Source: an uncultured Alphaproteobacteria bacterium
GTDB taxonomy: Bacteria; Pseudomonadota; Alphaproteobacteria; UBA8366; GCA-2717185
Direction of reading: 5' to 3'
Assembly: GCA_943788635.1 (NCBI GenBank)
Contig: CALSRA010000031.1
Location: forward strand, 1-49,188
Length of the DNA stretch: 49,188 bases
Position 1 is the first letter of the stretch. Each line of letters starts with the position of its first letter. Position numbers and translations under genes: made by a program. Shown piece after piece: positions 1 through 9,170 of this stretch. The notes below the pieces were generated by a model. It saw only the letters and a list, made by a program, of their open reading frames with translations. It made no database searches and was not told where the DNA came from.

Positions 1-1
1 G

Positions 2-691
2 GCGTTGCTGTATCTGCCGTTCATCATCCTTCCCCGGCAGAGTTTCTCCGTACTTGCGCGTTTCTGGGTCCGTTTGATGCTGCTCTGTGTCCGCGTCATC
101 CTGGGTATTCGGTATGAATTGCAGGGTACTGAAAACATTCCGGATGGGGCCGCGATATTTGCGTCCAAGCATCAGTCCGCCTGGGATGTGCTGGTCTACA
201 ATCTGATTGTTCCCGATTGCGCCTATGTGCTGAAACGCGAACTGATGCGCATCCCGCTCTGGGGCTGGTATGTCTGGCGTATCGGGATGGTTGCCATTGA
301 TCGGTCGGCCGGCGCAAAGGCGCTGAAGCAGATGGTGACGGATGCAACGGCGCTGCTGGATCAGGGGCGGTCCATTGTCATCTTTCCGCAGGGGACGCGG
401 ACAGCACCGGGGGACAGTCAGCCATATCTGCCGGGTGCGGCGGCGATTTATCGCGGTGCGGGTTACCCGGTGGTTCCCGTCGCGTTGAATTCCGGAACAT
501 TCTGGCCGCGTCGTACCTTTGTAAAGAAGCCGGGGCTGGATCACCATAGAATTCCTGCCACCGATCCAGCCGGGGCCTGGATCGCCGTGAATTTTCTGAA
601 AGCACTGGAAGCAAGGATCGATCCGGCGACACTGCGTCTGGAACAAAGCGTCACTGAGGGTTCGCCAGAAGCCGCGCCTGCCACAAATTAG
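2..691 (+). CDS. plsC: 1-acyl-sn-glycerol-3-phosphate acyltransferase (5' end outside window)
   Basis: Lysophosphatidic acid acyltransferase of the PlsC family, which transfers an acyl chain to lysophosphatidate to give phosphatidate at the inner membrane. The acyltransferase motif HX4D is seen as HQSAWD (about residues 56-61 of the visible part) and the third block as FPQGTR (about 125-130). The reading frame is open to the first base, so the true start, probably with an N-terminal membrane helix, lies upstream. The only in-window start is a TTG at 5, without a ribosome binding site. The 3' end is complete (TAG 689-691). The downstream 250 bases carry no gene. The family call is firm; the exact substrate is inferred from the family. 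Confidence 0.9.
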   Translation, partial: ALLYLPFIILPRQSFSVLARFWVRLMLLCVRVILGIRYELQGTENIPDGAAIFASKHQSAWDVLVYNLIVPDCAYVLKRELMRIPLWGWYVWRIGMVAIDRSAGAKALKQMVTDATALLDQGRSIVIFPQGTRTAPGDSQPYLPGAAAIYRGAGYPVVPVALNSGTFWPRRTFVKKPGLDHHRIPATDPAGAWIAVNFLKALEARIDPATLRLEQSVTEGSPEAAPATN

Positions 692-703
692 GATTCATCG
701 CCC

Positions 704-712
704 TGTGGATAA
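704..712 (-). promoter_or_regulatory. Single DnaA-box-like 9-mer upstream of nrdJ
   Basis: The complement strand reads TTATCCACA, an exact match to the DnaA-box consensus. It lies in the plsC-nrdJ intergenic region, about 235 bases before the nrdJ start. DnaA controls ribonucleotide reductase genes in some bacteria, but a single 9-mer can occur by chance. The rest of 692-945 shows no further clear element. Confidence 0.25.
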
Positions 713-2322
713 CGTTGTGGACACTGTTTACCCGCTGCACCACTGCGAAAAAAAACTGTATCGGAAACAAATTGTTATAACTTTCGACAACAGGTTAGCG
801 GGCGTCCTTGATTCCCATTTCACCGGTTGACGGTAAATTTGGAACATATTACGGGTTCGAGATAATTAAGTGTTTGAAATATAGTAATTAAATGGACATG
901 CCACCCGAATCGGGGCTGGCAATGTACCGCATCGGAGCGGAATACATGATTCCTGACAGCGCGATTGCGCAACAGATCTGGGATATGAAATACCGCCTCA
1001 AGGCCGCGGATGGCAGCCCTGTGGACAAGACGCCTGGCGATACGGTGTGGCGGGTTGCCAAGGCATTGGCAGCAAACGAAAAAAATCCCGACCAATGGGC
1101 CGAATGTTTTCATGGTGCAATGGGCCGATTTCAAGGTTCATTCCAGCCGGACGTATCCGCGCGCGGGGCCGGGTCGTCCCGCCAGGTGGACCCTGTTCAA
1201 TTGTTTCGTCATGGGCGAGATTCCCGACGATATCGTCGGCATCTTCGAACATCTGAAGCAAGCGGCGCTGACGATGCAGCAGGGTGGCGGCATCGGTTAC
1301 GATTTTTCGACTCTTGCGGCCGAAGGGGGCGACCGGTCCGGGGCGTGGGCGCCGATGCCTCCGGCCCGATCAGCTTCATGGATGTATGGGATTCGATGTG
1401 CCGGACCATTGTCAGCGCCGGTACACGGCGCGGTGCGATGATGGCGACGATGCGCTGTGATCATCCCGACATCGAAATGTTCATCGACGCCAAGCGGGAT
1501 TCTGCCAGGCTGCGTATGTTCAACCTGTCGGTCCTTGTCACTGACGATTTCATTCATGCGGTAAAGGAGGATGCCGCCTGGCAGCTTCGGTTCGACGGCA
1601 CCGTATACCGCACGCCGCGTGCGCGTGACCTCTGGGACCGGATCATGCGTGCGACATATGCCTATGCGGAACCGGGGGTCGTCTTCATCGACCGGATCAA
1701 CGCGCGCAATAACCTGAACTATTGCGAGACCATTTCGGCGACCAACCCATGTGGCGAGCAGCCTTTGCCGCCCTACGGTGCCTGCGATCTGGGGTCGATC
1801 AATCTCGCCCGGTTGATCGACGCGCCATTTACTGAAAAACGCTCGCCTGGATGAACGCGAACTGGAACGAATTGTACCGCTTGCCGTACGCATGCTGGAC
1901 AACGTCATCGACATTTCGGGCTTTCCCCTGGACGCCCAGCGACGGGAAGCGCAGGCCAAGCGACGAATCGGGCTTGGCGTTACGGGGCTGGGCGATGCGC
2001 TGATCATGTGCCGTGCACGGTATGGCAGCCGCGACGCGGTGTTTCTGACCGAGCAGTGGATGGCGGCGATCCGGCGGTTCGCCTATCGTGCGTCTATTGC
2101 GCTTGCGCAGGAAAAAGGTGCTTTCCCGCTATTCGACGCTGAACCCTATCTGGCGGGCGAAACCATCCAGACGCTGGAAACCGACTTGCGCGATGCAATC
2201 CGCACGCATGGCATTCGCAATGCGCTGCTTACGTCGATTGCGCCAACCGGCACAATTTCGCTTCTGGCAGACAACGTGTCTTCGGGCGTTGAGCCGGTAT
2301 ACAGCCACAGCTACACCCGAAG

Positions 2323-2350
2323 TGGTCTTGTCACGGTTTAGTTCCGGTCT
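2323..2350 (+). repeat. Left terminal inverted repeat of the IS3 element
   Basis: The 28-bp repeat matches the complement of 3526-3553 at 24 positions, with mismatches at repeat positions 11, 14, 17 and 18. The outer ten bases TGGTCTTGTC are identical. Confidence 0.9.
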
Positions 2351-2385
2351 CTTTCGAGCAATGTTTGCAATGAAGGAGATAAAGA

Positions 2386-2661
2386 ATGGCAACAAGATAC
2401 ACGGACGAGTTTCGGCGTGATGCAGTGCGCATCGCGATCAGCAGCGGCTTAACGCGACCGCAAGTTTCATCAGATTTGGGCGTTGGTCTATCGACGCTGA
2501 ACAAGTGGGTCCAGAAGCATCAGCATGACGATCTGATGTCTGGCCCTCACGAGGAGGTGGAGAAAGAAAATAAACGCCTCCGCAAGGAAGTCCGCTTACT
2601 TCGCGAGGAGAGGGAAATATTAAAAAAAGCGGCAATCTTCTTTGCAGGCCAAAGCCGATGA
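2386..2661 (+). CDS. IS3-family transposase OrfA (HTH protein)
   Basis: A 91-residue DNA-binding subunit of the IS3 transposase. It starts MATRYTDEFRRDAVRIA, the usual HTH_Tnp_1 opening, with the helix-turn-helix in residues about 10-45. A leucine-zipper-like coiled coil follows at about 55-85 (EKENKRLRKEVRLLREERE). GAAGGAG lies just upstream of the ATG. Its stop overlaps the OrfB ATG as ATGA. OrfA alone usually represses transposition, while the frameshifted OrfAB fusion is the transposase. Confidence 0.93.
   Translation: MATRYTDEFRRDAVRIAISSGLTRPQVSSDLGVGLSTLNKWVQKHQHDDLMSGPHEEVEKENKRLRKEVRLLREEREILKKAAIFFAGQSR
2622..2628 (+). other. Probable programmed -1 frameshift site (A7) for the OrfAB transposase
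   Basis: Seven A residues lie near the 3' end of orfA. A -1 slip here leads into the OrfB frame, which is open through this point (SGNLLCRPKP then MRFAFIDA). IS3 elements commonly make the active transposase this way. Frame relation and slippery run are visible; use in vivo is inferred. Confidence 0.7.
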
Positions 2662-3515
2662 GATTCGCTTTCATCGACGCCTGGAAAGAAGAATGGCCAG
2701 TGGAGTGTCTCTGCCGCGTTATGCGGGTCACATCGCGTGGGTTTCGCGCTTGGCGCCTGCGCCCGATGAGCCAACGCCAACGTCATGATATGGTGCTTCT
2801 GGCCCATATCCGTGAGCAACACCGTCTGAGCCTGCAAAGCTATGGGCGGCCGCGCATGACCGAAGAGCTGCAAGAATTGGGGCTTGAAGTGGGGCACCGG
2901 CGCGTGGGTCGCTTGATGCGTGAGAACGGCATCAAGGTTATCAGAACCCAGAAATACAAAGCTACGACGGACAGCAACCACACGTTCAACATCGCGCCCA
3001 ACTTGCTGGCTCAGAACTTCTCAGCGGATGCGCCTAACCAAAAATGGGCGGGCGACATATCCTATATCTGGACCAGTGAAGGCTGGTTGTATCTGGCTGT
3101 CATCCTTGATCTGTATTCCCGTCGCGTTATCGGCTGGGCCGTCAGCAGCCGTATGAAGCGGGATTTGGCGATCCGGGCGTTGGACATGGCCGTGGCACTG
3201 CGACAGCCGCCAGAGGGCTGCATTCACCATACGGATCGCGGGTCGCAATATTGTTCGCACGACTATCAGAAGCGCCTTTTGAAGAATGGCTTCAAGGTAT
3301 CGATGAGCGGCAAAGGCAATTGCTACGACAATTCCATGGTTGAGACCTTCTTCAAATCCATCAAGGCAGAGCTCATCTGGCGCAACCGCTGGGATACACG
3401 TCGCCAAGCAGAAGGAGCTATATTCCAGTATATCAATGGGTTCTACAATTCCCGCCGCCGCCACTCATCACTGAATAGCAAAAGCCCCTTGGCATTCGAA
3501 CGAAAGGCCGCATAA
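2658..3515 (+). CDS. IS3-family transposase OrfB (DDE integrase domain)
   Basis: A 285-residue catalytic part of the IS3 transposase. An HTH_21-like region (YGRPRMTEELQ) precedes the RNase H-like rve core. The catalytic triad is D133 (WAGDISYI), D193 (HTDRGSQY) and E229 (MVETFFKS), spaced D-59-D-35-E as in the family. The C-terminal block YNSRRRHSSLN is also typical. It lies in the -1 frame relative to orfA and is probably expressed mainly as an OrfAB fusion. No truncation or missing key residue is seen. Confidence 0.94.
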   Translation: MRFAFIDAWKEEWPVECLCRVMRVTSRGFRAWRLRPMSQRQRHDMVLLAHIREQHRLSLQSYGRPRMTEELQELGLEVGHRRVGRLMRENGIKVIRTQKYKATTDSNHTFNIAPNLLAQNFSADAPNQKWAGDISYIWTSEGWLYLAVILDLYSRRVIGWAVSSRMKRDLAIRALDMAVALRQPPEGCIHHTDRGSQYCSHDYQKRLLKNGFKVSMSGKGNCYDNSMVETFFKSIKAELIWRNRWDTRRQAEGAIFQYINGFYNSRRRHSSLNSKSPLAFERKAA

Positions 3516-3525
3516 ATGAGTTGAA

Positions 3526-3553
3526 AGACCGGAACGTAAGCGGGACAAGACCA
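3526..3553 (-). repeat. Right terminal inverted repeat of the IS3 element
   Basis: Complement of the left repeat with four mismatches. It is followed directly by the AAG target duplicate at 3554-3556. Confidence 0.9.
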
Positions 3554-4423
3554 AAGTGTGTTGATGCCCGATGGATCGCATCAGGACGAGGCCGTGACCG
3601 ATTACGCCTGTGCCCTGTACCGGCGGCAATTCGGGGATACCGCGACGCTGCCGGATTATTTTGTCGATGCGCAGGGCCTGCAGCCGGGCGACCATATTGT
3701 CATGCAGGCCGCCGTCCAGAAATACGTCGACAGTTCTATTTCGAAGACGATCAACGTGCCTGCCGACACGCCATTCGAAGGCTTTGCCGCGCTGTATCTT
3801 CAGGCCTATGAGATGGGGTGCAAGGGCTGCACGACATATCGACCGAATGCGGTAACGGGGTCAGTGCTGCGCCTGTCGGAATCCGAAGAACCTGCCGGTG
3901 ATGCGACTATGGCCGTGCCGCCTGTATCACTTGATGCTGGCGTTGTGTACATGACGCAGCCGCTCGACCGGCCGGATGCCCTGATCGGCAAGACCTACAA
4001 GCTCCGCTGGCCGGAAAGCGATCACGCCATTTACATCACCCTGAACGACATCGAACGGGACGGTCGCAGGCTGCCCTTTGAAGTGTTCATCAACTCCAAG
4101 AACATGGAGCATTACGCCTGGACTGTGGCGCTGACCCGGATGATCAGCGCGGTGTTCCGGCGTGGCGGCGATGTGTCCTTCGTGGTCGAGGAACTGAAAG
4201 CGGTGTTCGACCCGCGCGGTGGGCAATGGGTCGACGGCAAATACGTGCCCTCGCTGCTGGCGGCGATTGGTGGCGTGATCGAACGGCATATGATCGAGAT
4301 TGGCTTTCTAGTGCCCGATTCGGGCGCTGGCCCAATTACCGGCGGTGCCTTGCAGCAGTGCCCCAAATGCGGCGGGTTGACCCTGACCCATCAGGAAGGC
4401 TGTGACAGCTGCACGTCCTGCGC

Positions 4424-5032
4424 CTATTCGCGCTGCGGCTGACCGACATCCCGCAACAGCTTGTGCAGGGGGCCATCCGCGATACCGAGCGAATCAAGAT
4501 GTGTGACCGTATTCTGCAGGTATTCGATATTCGAGCCCGTCAGACCGACGCCCAGCTTGATCATGGATACGATCTCGTCATCCGGTAGCCGGCCCGCATA
4601 CTGGTAATGGCTGCGATTGGCGACGAATGTCCGGCTGCGTACCCGCCGGTCCGGCAAATGGACGTCGACGACGCGCGGTTCGTATACCCAGGTGACCATT
4701 TCCCGGTCCCATAGATAATCCAGGATGTCATGCGCTTCGGATGGTGGCAGACGGAAGGCCAGCCCCCGGCAGCAGCCACCCCGGTCCAGCCCCAGCACCA
4801 ACCCGCGCTGTTCGGGCGTGCCACGGTAATATTCGGAATAGACACAGAACGACCGGTGCCAGCCATGCAGGCGTGCTGGTTGTTTTTCCAGATAGTCGAA
4901 ACCCGGTTGCCACATCAGCGAGCCATACCCGAAGACCCAGGTTTCCGGCTCCTCGTCGATTGAATGCAGCAATGCGCGCTGCTCCGCTTCAAAGGGGTTC
5001 GGTGGTTCTTCGGTCGGCAGTCCGTTGTTCAT
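4424..5032 (-). CDS. chaC: ChaC-like gamma-glutamylcyclotransferase (glutathione-specific)
   Basis: A 202-residue protein of the ChaC branch of the gamma-glutamylcyclotransferase family, which releases 5-oxoproline and Cys-Gly from glutathione in the cytosol. The substrate-binding loop FGYGSLMW is at residues 35-41. The likely catalytic glutamate is E111 in WDREMVTWVY. The remaining blocks (SFCVYSEYYRGTPEQRGLVLG, NIEYLQNTV) fit the family, as does the length. It runs convergent to nrdJ and overlaps its last 19 bases. It is divergent from the DUF2125 gene across a 117-base spacer that should hold both promoters. Glutathione specificity is inferred from the ChaC-type motifs. Confidence 0.9.
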   Translation of the reverse strand: MNNGLPTEEPPNPFEAEQRALLHSIDEEPETWVFGYGSLMWQPGFDYLEKQPARLHGWHRSFCVYSEYYRGTPEQRGLVLGLDRGGCCRGLAFRLPPSEAHDILDYLWDREMVTWVYEPRVVDVHLPDRRVRSRTFVANRSHYQYAGRLPDDEIVSMIKLGVGLTGSNIEYLQNTVTHLDSLGIADGPLHKLLRDVGQPQRE

Positions 5033-5149
5033 CGGTTACAGCGATTCCCTGAATCGGTCGTTGCGCCTATATTCGTTGCAGGCTGAACTATCAGAAACAC
5101 GCGGTGGCGGGACAGTAAATTCCGCCCGCCGGTTACGGAATGGATTCGA

Positions 5150-6178
5150 ATGCGTATCGGTAAACCGCTTCTGATCACTGCCTTTGCCCTTGTTGTCGTG
5201 GCTGGCGGATATTCGGCGTACTGGTTTTACACCAAAAACGTTGCGCTGGACCGGATTGCAGAATGGGTTTCCGCGCGGCAGTTGGACGGATTCCGCATCG
5301 GACATGAACCGCCGCGCGTCGATGGTTATCCATTTTCGATACGCATCGTCTTGGGGGCCCCGTCCGTTGTCGCCCCGGGTGACGCCTGGCACTGGCAGGG
5401 GACGTCACTGGCGCTCGAAGCACAGCCCTGGAACCTGTATCGCTATCGGCTGGAAAGCCACGGCGCGCAGGAAATAGGGTTCATGCTGGACGGCGAACCT
5501 GTTCGGTTGGCGCTGGAAACGGCTGAGACGACGGCCGTCGCCGGTTTCTGGACCAATGGCCAGCTGAAATCAGTCTCAATTCTGTTGCGTGAATTAAAGG
5601 GTTCCGGCGATTCGGGGGCTTGGCAGGCAGCGGAGGTCTGGATCGAGGTGACCCAACCCGAAACGCCACCGGTGGTTCACACGGAAACCGCGCTGACCCT
5701 GTCGGTATCCGGCGCAGAGGTGACGCTTCCCGAAGGGCATGATGCCCCGCTGGGCAGGACGATCGAATCGCTTCGCGGTGATTTTCGGTTGTTGGGCGCG
5801 ATTGGCGGTGGGCCGATTGAAGCGGCGCTGAATACCTGGCGGCAGGCGGGGGGCACGGTGGAGGTGCCATGGTTGCGAACGGTCTGGAACCGGGTCGACC
5901 TGCGGGCGCAGGGTACCCTCGCGCTGGATGAGGACTGGCGTCCGGCCGGTTCGTTTTCCGCCGATATCAGAGGGTTTGCCCAGGGTATGGATGCGCTTGC
6001 CGCGGCGAACGTGATCGAGCCCAATTCCGTGACCATGGCGAAAATCGGGTTGGCATTGCTGGCGAAGAAGCCCCCCGAAGGCGGTGAGGCCGTGCTGACC
6101 GTGCCGATTACGGCGCAGGCGGGTCAGCTTTTTGTCGGGCCGATCCGGATCGCCCGGCTTCCGCCGATCCAATTCTAG
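5150..6178 (+). CDS. DUF2125 domain-containing protein
   Basis: A 342-residue protein with one N-terminal membrane anchor or uncleaved signal (LLITAFALVVVAGGYSAYWF, residues 7-26) and a long periplasmic part. The segment RVDGYPFSIRI (about 55-65) is the hallmark of DUF2125, a family frequent in Alphaproteobacteria and without assigned function. No catalytic residues are recognisable. Its stop TAG overlaps the convergent tyrC stop within a CTAG palindrome at 6175-6178. A role at the cell envelope is only a guess from the topology. Confidence 0.85.
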   Translation: MRIGKPLLITAFALVVVAGGYSAYWFYTKNVALDRIAEWVSARQLDGFRIGHEPPRVDGYPFSIRIVLGAPSVVAPGDAWHWQGTSLALEAQPWNLYRYRLESHGAQEIGFMLDGEPVRLALETAETTAVAGFWTNGQLKSVSILLRELKGSGDSGAWQAAEVWIEVTQPETPPVVHTETALTLSVSGAEVTLPEGHDAPLGRTIESLRGDFRLLGAIGGGPIEAALNTWRQAGGTVEVPWLRTVWNRVDLRAQGTLALDEDWRPAGSFSADIRGFAQGMDALAAANVIEPNSVTMAKIGLALLAKKPPEGGEAVLTVPITAQAGQLFVGPIRIARLPPIQF

Positions 6179-7158
6179 AGAGGCTTCCGGTTCGGTGATT
6201 CCGGGTCGGATTGCGGTTCCACGGCGCTGAAACTGCCGGCCTGTCGCATTTCGACAACGCCGCGCCGGACCGCCCGGGTCCGCGTGAACCAGTCTTCCAG
6301 GATATCGCCTTCGCCCCAGCGAATGGCGCGCTGCAGGGCGGTCAGGTCCTCGGTAAAGCGGCCGAGCAGTTCCAGTACCGCCTCACGGTTGTTCAGAAAG
6401 ATATCGCGCCACATGACCGGATCGGAGGCCGCAATACGCGTGAAGTCGCGGAAACCACCGGCGGAAAACTTGATGACTTCCGCCGTTCGCACCATGTCGC
6501 CGTTCTGGGCTGATTCCTTCATCAGGTGCTCTTCCAGATCGCTGGCCGTGCCGACAATGGTATAGGCAATCAGATGCGGCAGATGCGATGTGATGGCGAG
6601 CACCCGGTCATGGTGTTTTGCATCCATCAGTTCGACAATGCTGCCGACGCTGGTCCACATATCCGTGATGGTTTGCGTCGCTTTCGCATTGGTGCCGGGT
6701 GTCGGGGTGAGAATGCAGTAGCGCCCCTCGAACAGTTCGGCGAATCCCGATTCCGGCCCCGAATTCTCGGTGCCCGCAACCGGATGGCCCGGCACCAGAT
6801 GGGCGCTGCCTGGCAGTTCCGGCAAAACGTCGCGAATGACCGCCGCCTTGACCGAACCGACATCGGTGATAATTACCCCGTCCTTCAGTCCCGGCCGCAT
6901 GGCGCGGGCAACGTCGCCATAGGTGCCGACGGGTGAACACAGCACGACCACATCGGCGTCGATGACTGCCTCCGCCGGGGTTTCATGGGCCGAATCGATG
7001 AAACCGATTTCCAGTGCCTTGTCGCGTGTGGGTTTGCTGCGTGCCGTGCCGGCGACATGGTTGACCAGCCCGTCGCGTTTCAGCGCGTGCGCCAGGGACG
7101 AGCCCAGCAATCCCAGCCCGATCAGCGCGATACGGTTGAACAACGGCTTCTGCGTCAT
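6175..7158 (-). CDS. tyrC: Prephenate/arogenate (cyclohexadienyl) dehydrogenase
   Basis: NAD(P)-dependent dehydrogenase of tyrosine synthesis that oxidatively decarboxylates prephenate or arogenate. The N-terminal Rossmann loop is IGLGLLGSS (residues 13-21), and VVLCSPVGTY and HPVAGTENSG are typical TyrA blocks. The ATG at 7158 is chosen because it overlaps the hisC stop as ATGA and starts directly before the Rossmann fold; an upstream in-frame start would give an extra tail that belongs to hisC sequence. At 327 residues it has the usual size and lacks a fused mutase domain. It is the last gene of the chorismate mutase-hisC-tyrC operon, a full route from chorismate to tyrosine if HisC serves as the aminotransferase. 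Substrate preference cannot be read from the sequence. Confidence 0.92.
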   Translation of the reverse strand: MTQKPLFNRIALIGLGLLGSSLAHALKRDGLVNHVAGTARSKPTRDKALEIGFIDSAHETPAEAVIDADVVVLCSPVGTYGDVARAMRPGLKDGVIITDVGSVKAAVIRDVLPELPGSAHLVPGHPVAGTENSGPESGFAELFEGRYCILTPTPGTNAKATQTITDMWTSVGSIVELMDAKHHDRVLAITSHLPHLIAYTIVGTASDLEEHLMKESAQNGDMVRTAEVIKFSAGGFRDFTRIAASDPVMWRDIFLNNREAVLELLGRFTEDLTALQRAIRWGEGDILEDWFTRTRAVRRGVVEMRQAGSFSAVEPQSDPESPNRKPL

Positions 7159-8246
7159 GATGCGTCGGCCAGATGGCGTTCCAGGCAGGCGACCAGCGGC
7201 CGCAGTTCTTCTTCCAGCCCAACCGTGATGCGCAGGCATTCCGGTAACCCGTAGCCGCCAATCAACCGGGTGATAAAGCCACCGGCAAGCAAGGCATCAT
7301 AGGCTGCGGTTGCAGCATCGGCATCGCTGAAGCGCGCCATGACGAAATTGCCGACGGATGGATGCACTGTCAGGCCCAGCCGGTTCAATTCGCCGGTCAG
7401 CCACGGCAGCCAGATATCGTTGTGTTCGCGTCCCCGGTCGATATGGCCGATATCGCCAAGCGCCGCGAGGCCGGCGGCCTGCGCCGCGGTGGTTACATTG
7501 AACGGGTTGCGCGCCCGATTCAGGACATCGGCGATATGCGGGGGGCAATAGGCCCAGCCCAGCCGCACGGCGGCGAGCCCGAATATTTTTGAAAAGGTTC
7601 GGGTCATCACGACATTGTCGAATTCTTCGACCATACCGGCGCCCGCCGTATAATCGTTGCGCGAAACGTATTCTGCATAGGCGGCGTCGATGACCAGCAC
7701 GACATGGCCGGGCAGGCCTTCCTGCAGGCGCTGCAATTCATCCGCGGAAATGTAGCTGCCGGTCGGATTGTTTGGATTGGCGATCAGCACCATCTTCGTG
7801 CGTTCGGTCACGGCGGCAAGCATGGCGCCGACATCAACCGTGAAGTTCGCTTCCGGTGCGGCAACCGGCGTCGCGCCGGCGCCGCGTGCGGCAATCGCGT
7901 ACATCAGGAAGCCGTGCGCGCTGTGAATGACCTCATCGCCCGGCCCCGCATAGGCGCGAATCAGCATGGTGATAAGTTCGTCGGAACCCGTGCCGCAGAC
8001 AATCCGTTCTGCGTCGCACCCAAAGCGCTCGGCCAGTGCGGCGCGCAATTCGTCAGAACCGCCATCGGGATAGCGATGCAGCTCGCCCGCAGCCTGTTGA
8101 TAGGCTTTTACCGCGTCCGGGCTGGGCCCCAGCGGCGTTTCGTTGGCCGACAGAATGACCGGCTTTTCGAAACCGTCGAGGTGGTGAACGCCGCCGACAT
8201 AGGGTTTTACGTCCATGATGCCCGCAAGGGGGGTGGGCTTGCTCAT
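7155..8246 (-). CDS. hisC: Histidinol-phosphate / aromatic aminotransferase
   Basis: A 363-residue PLP-dependent class I/II aminotransferase of the HisC family. NPNNPTG is at 157-163, the pyridine-N-binding aspartate in VIDAAYAEY at D187, and the Schiff-base lysine is K220 in RTFSKIFGLAAVRLGW. It overlaps its upstream and downstream neighbours by ATGA, so the three genes are translationally coupled. Placement between a chorismate mutase and a prephenate dehydrogenase suggests that it mainly transaminates prephenate or aromatic keto acids. Family members often also accept histidinol phosphate, so a second role in histidine synthesis is possible. Confidence 0.93.
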   Translation of the reverse strand: MSKPTPLAGIMDVKPYVGGVHHLDGFEKPVILSANETPLGPSPDAVKAYQQAAGELHRYPDGGSDELRAALAERFGCDAERIVCGTGSDELITMLIRAYAGPGDEVIHSAHGFLMYAIAARGAGATPVAAPEANFTVDVGAMLAAVTERTKMVLIANPNNPTGSYISADELQRLQEGLPGHVVLVIDAAYAEYVSRNDYTAGAGMVEEFDNVVMTRTFSKIFGLAAVRLGWAYCPPHIADVLNRARNPFNVTTAAQAAGLAALGDIGHIDRGREHNDIWLPWLTGELNRLGLTVHPSVGNFVMARFSDADAATAAYDALLAGGFITRLIGGYGLPECLRITVGLEEELRPLVACLERHLADAS

Positions 8247-9095
8247 GCGCCGGATTCCGTATCCGTGACCGGCACTGCATAGCCGCCGATCGAGCAGGCG
8301 CGCAGGATCGCCTCCTCGCCTTCCAGCATTTTCAGTTCCGGACCGTCCGTGGTGAGAAATCCCGCGACATCGGCAAGGTGTACCCAGACGTCCTCGTGCC
8401 GGGATACGATGCTTTCCGCGCTCAGGCCGGCTTTTTCCAGCAGGGTGCGCAGGGTGTCCTGGTGCATCTGTTCGCTCGTTTCGATCACAATGAGCGACCG
8501 GTCATCGCCGGAATCATCCAACAGGACATGCGAAACGGCGAAAGCGTCAATCGCGCCGTTCCTGGCATTACTGCCATTTACAAAGGGAAGCCGCTGCACG
8601 ACCCGTGGAGCGTCTGCTACGCAGAGGCTGCGCCACCAGCAGTCGACGGAACCATCATTGACCGGTACGGGAACAACACCGACAGCGGCATCGCGGCTGA
8701 AAACCTGCGCAATAACGCCGCGGATGCTGGATAGTGACATCATTCGGTCATGGCAGCCATACTGGTCGCGCGCTAGGTCCCAGCAGCCCTGATCGTCACC
8801 ATCGGCATAGGCGGCCACAACGAGCGGCCCCTGCATGGCGGCAAAGACGGAGATCATTTCGCGCCAGATACGGGAAATCGCGACACGCGGGAAGGATCCC
8901 TTGTGATGGTCCATCCGGCGGCGGGATGACCTTCGCTTCCCGGCCCGGGGCAAAGTTGGCGGTGCTGGTGCCGCCCTTTGCCCGGCCGACTTCGGCGACA
9001 ACTTCGGTGCGGCGCAGGATCAGATCGTGGATCGCAGTATCGATCTCGTCGATTTCCTGCCGTGCGCGTTCCAGCGCTATGTTGCGTTCTGTCAT
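8243..9095 (-). CDS. Chorismate mutase (AroQ-type) with an uncharacterised C-terminal domain; one frameshift
   Basis: The first ~90 residues form an AroQ-type helical chorismate mutase ([19 protein letters not shown], then VAEVGRAKG), which converts chorismate to prephenate. The sequence then shifts frame at about 8923-8925. Removing one base from a three-base run (GGG on the plus strand) joins PGREAKVI to RRRMDHHKG and gives 283 residues. After [21 protein letters not shown], the end of the mutase domain, about 180 residues follow that I cannot assign; they lack the obvious prephenate dehydratase signature. The gene starts the operon, and its stop overlaps the hisC ATG. The frameshift may be a sequence error, because the other operon genes are intact. 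Confidence 0.8.
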
Positions 9096-9170
9096 GGCGA
9101 AGTTCGATATTTAGTCTTGAAATGGGGCCGATACTCGTAGCGTGGGATCGCCGAGAAAGCAAAGAAAACA

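Larger units (their letters stand above)
2323..3553 (+). mobile_element. IS3-family insertion sequence, complete, 1231 bp, inside nrdJ
   Basis: The element has imperfect 28-bp terminal inverted repeats (24 of 28 identical) starting TGGTCTTGTC at 2323 and ending with the complement at 3553. A 3-bp target duplication AAG flanks it (2320-2322 and 3554-3556), as usual for IS3 elements. It encodes OrfA and OrfB with a poly-A frameshift site between them and an intact DDE triad, so it looks potentially active. Removing it with one AAG copy restores the nrdJ reading frame exactly, which argues for a recent insertion. The IS3 subgroup was not determined. Confidence 0.96.
946..4442 (+). pseudogene. 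nrdJ: Class II (adenosylcobalamin-dependent) ribonucleoside-diphosphate reductase, interrupted by an IS3-family element and frameshifted
   Basis: Class II ribonucleotide reductase makes deoxyribonucleotides with a B12-derived radical. Pieces in several frames line up with one protein: QQIWDMKYRLK at the N-terminus, TLFNCFVMGEIPDD, MQQGGGIGYDFSTL, GVGADASGP, SAGTRRGAMMA, the active-site block NPCGEQPLPPYGACDLGS, APTGTISLLADN, and a C-terminal zinc-like tail with CPKCGG and CDSCTSCAYSRCG. ATG 946 is the best start because GGAG lies 8 bases upstream; the in-frame ATG at 892 has none. IS3-type DNA occupies 2323-3553. Deleting it plus one AAG copy rejoins the gene in frame as YTR-SVLMPDGS. Seven single-base insertions also break the frame, at about 1122-1124, 1135-1136, 1161-1165, 1188-1189, 1325-1329, 1332 and 1835-1839. 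Removing them and the IS gives 751 codons. The 3' end overlaps convergent chaC by 19 bases. The IS break looks real; the frameshifts may be sequence errors. Confidence 0.9.

Noticed and set aside
892..945. ATG 892 as nrdJ start
   Set aside because: No ribosome binding site, and the added residues do not resemble the family; ATG 946 has GGAG at good distance.
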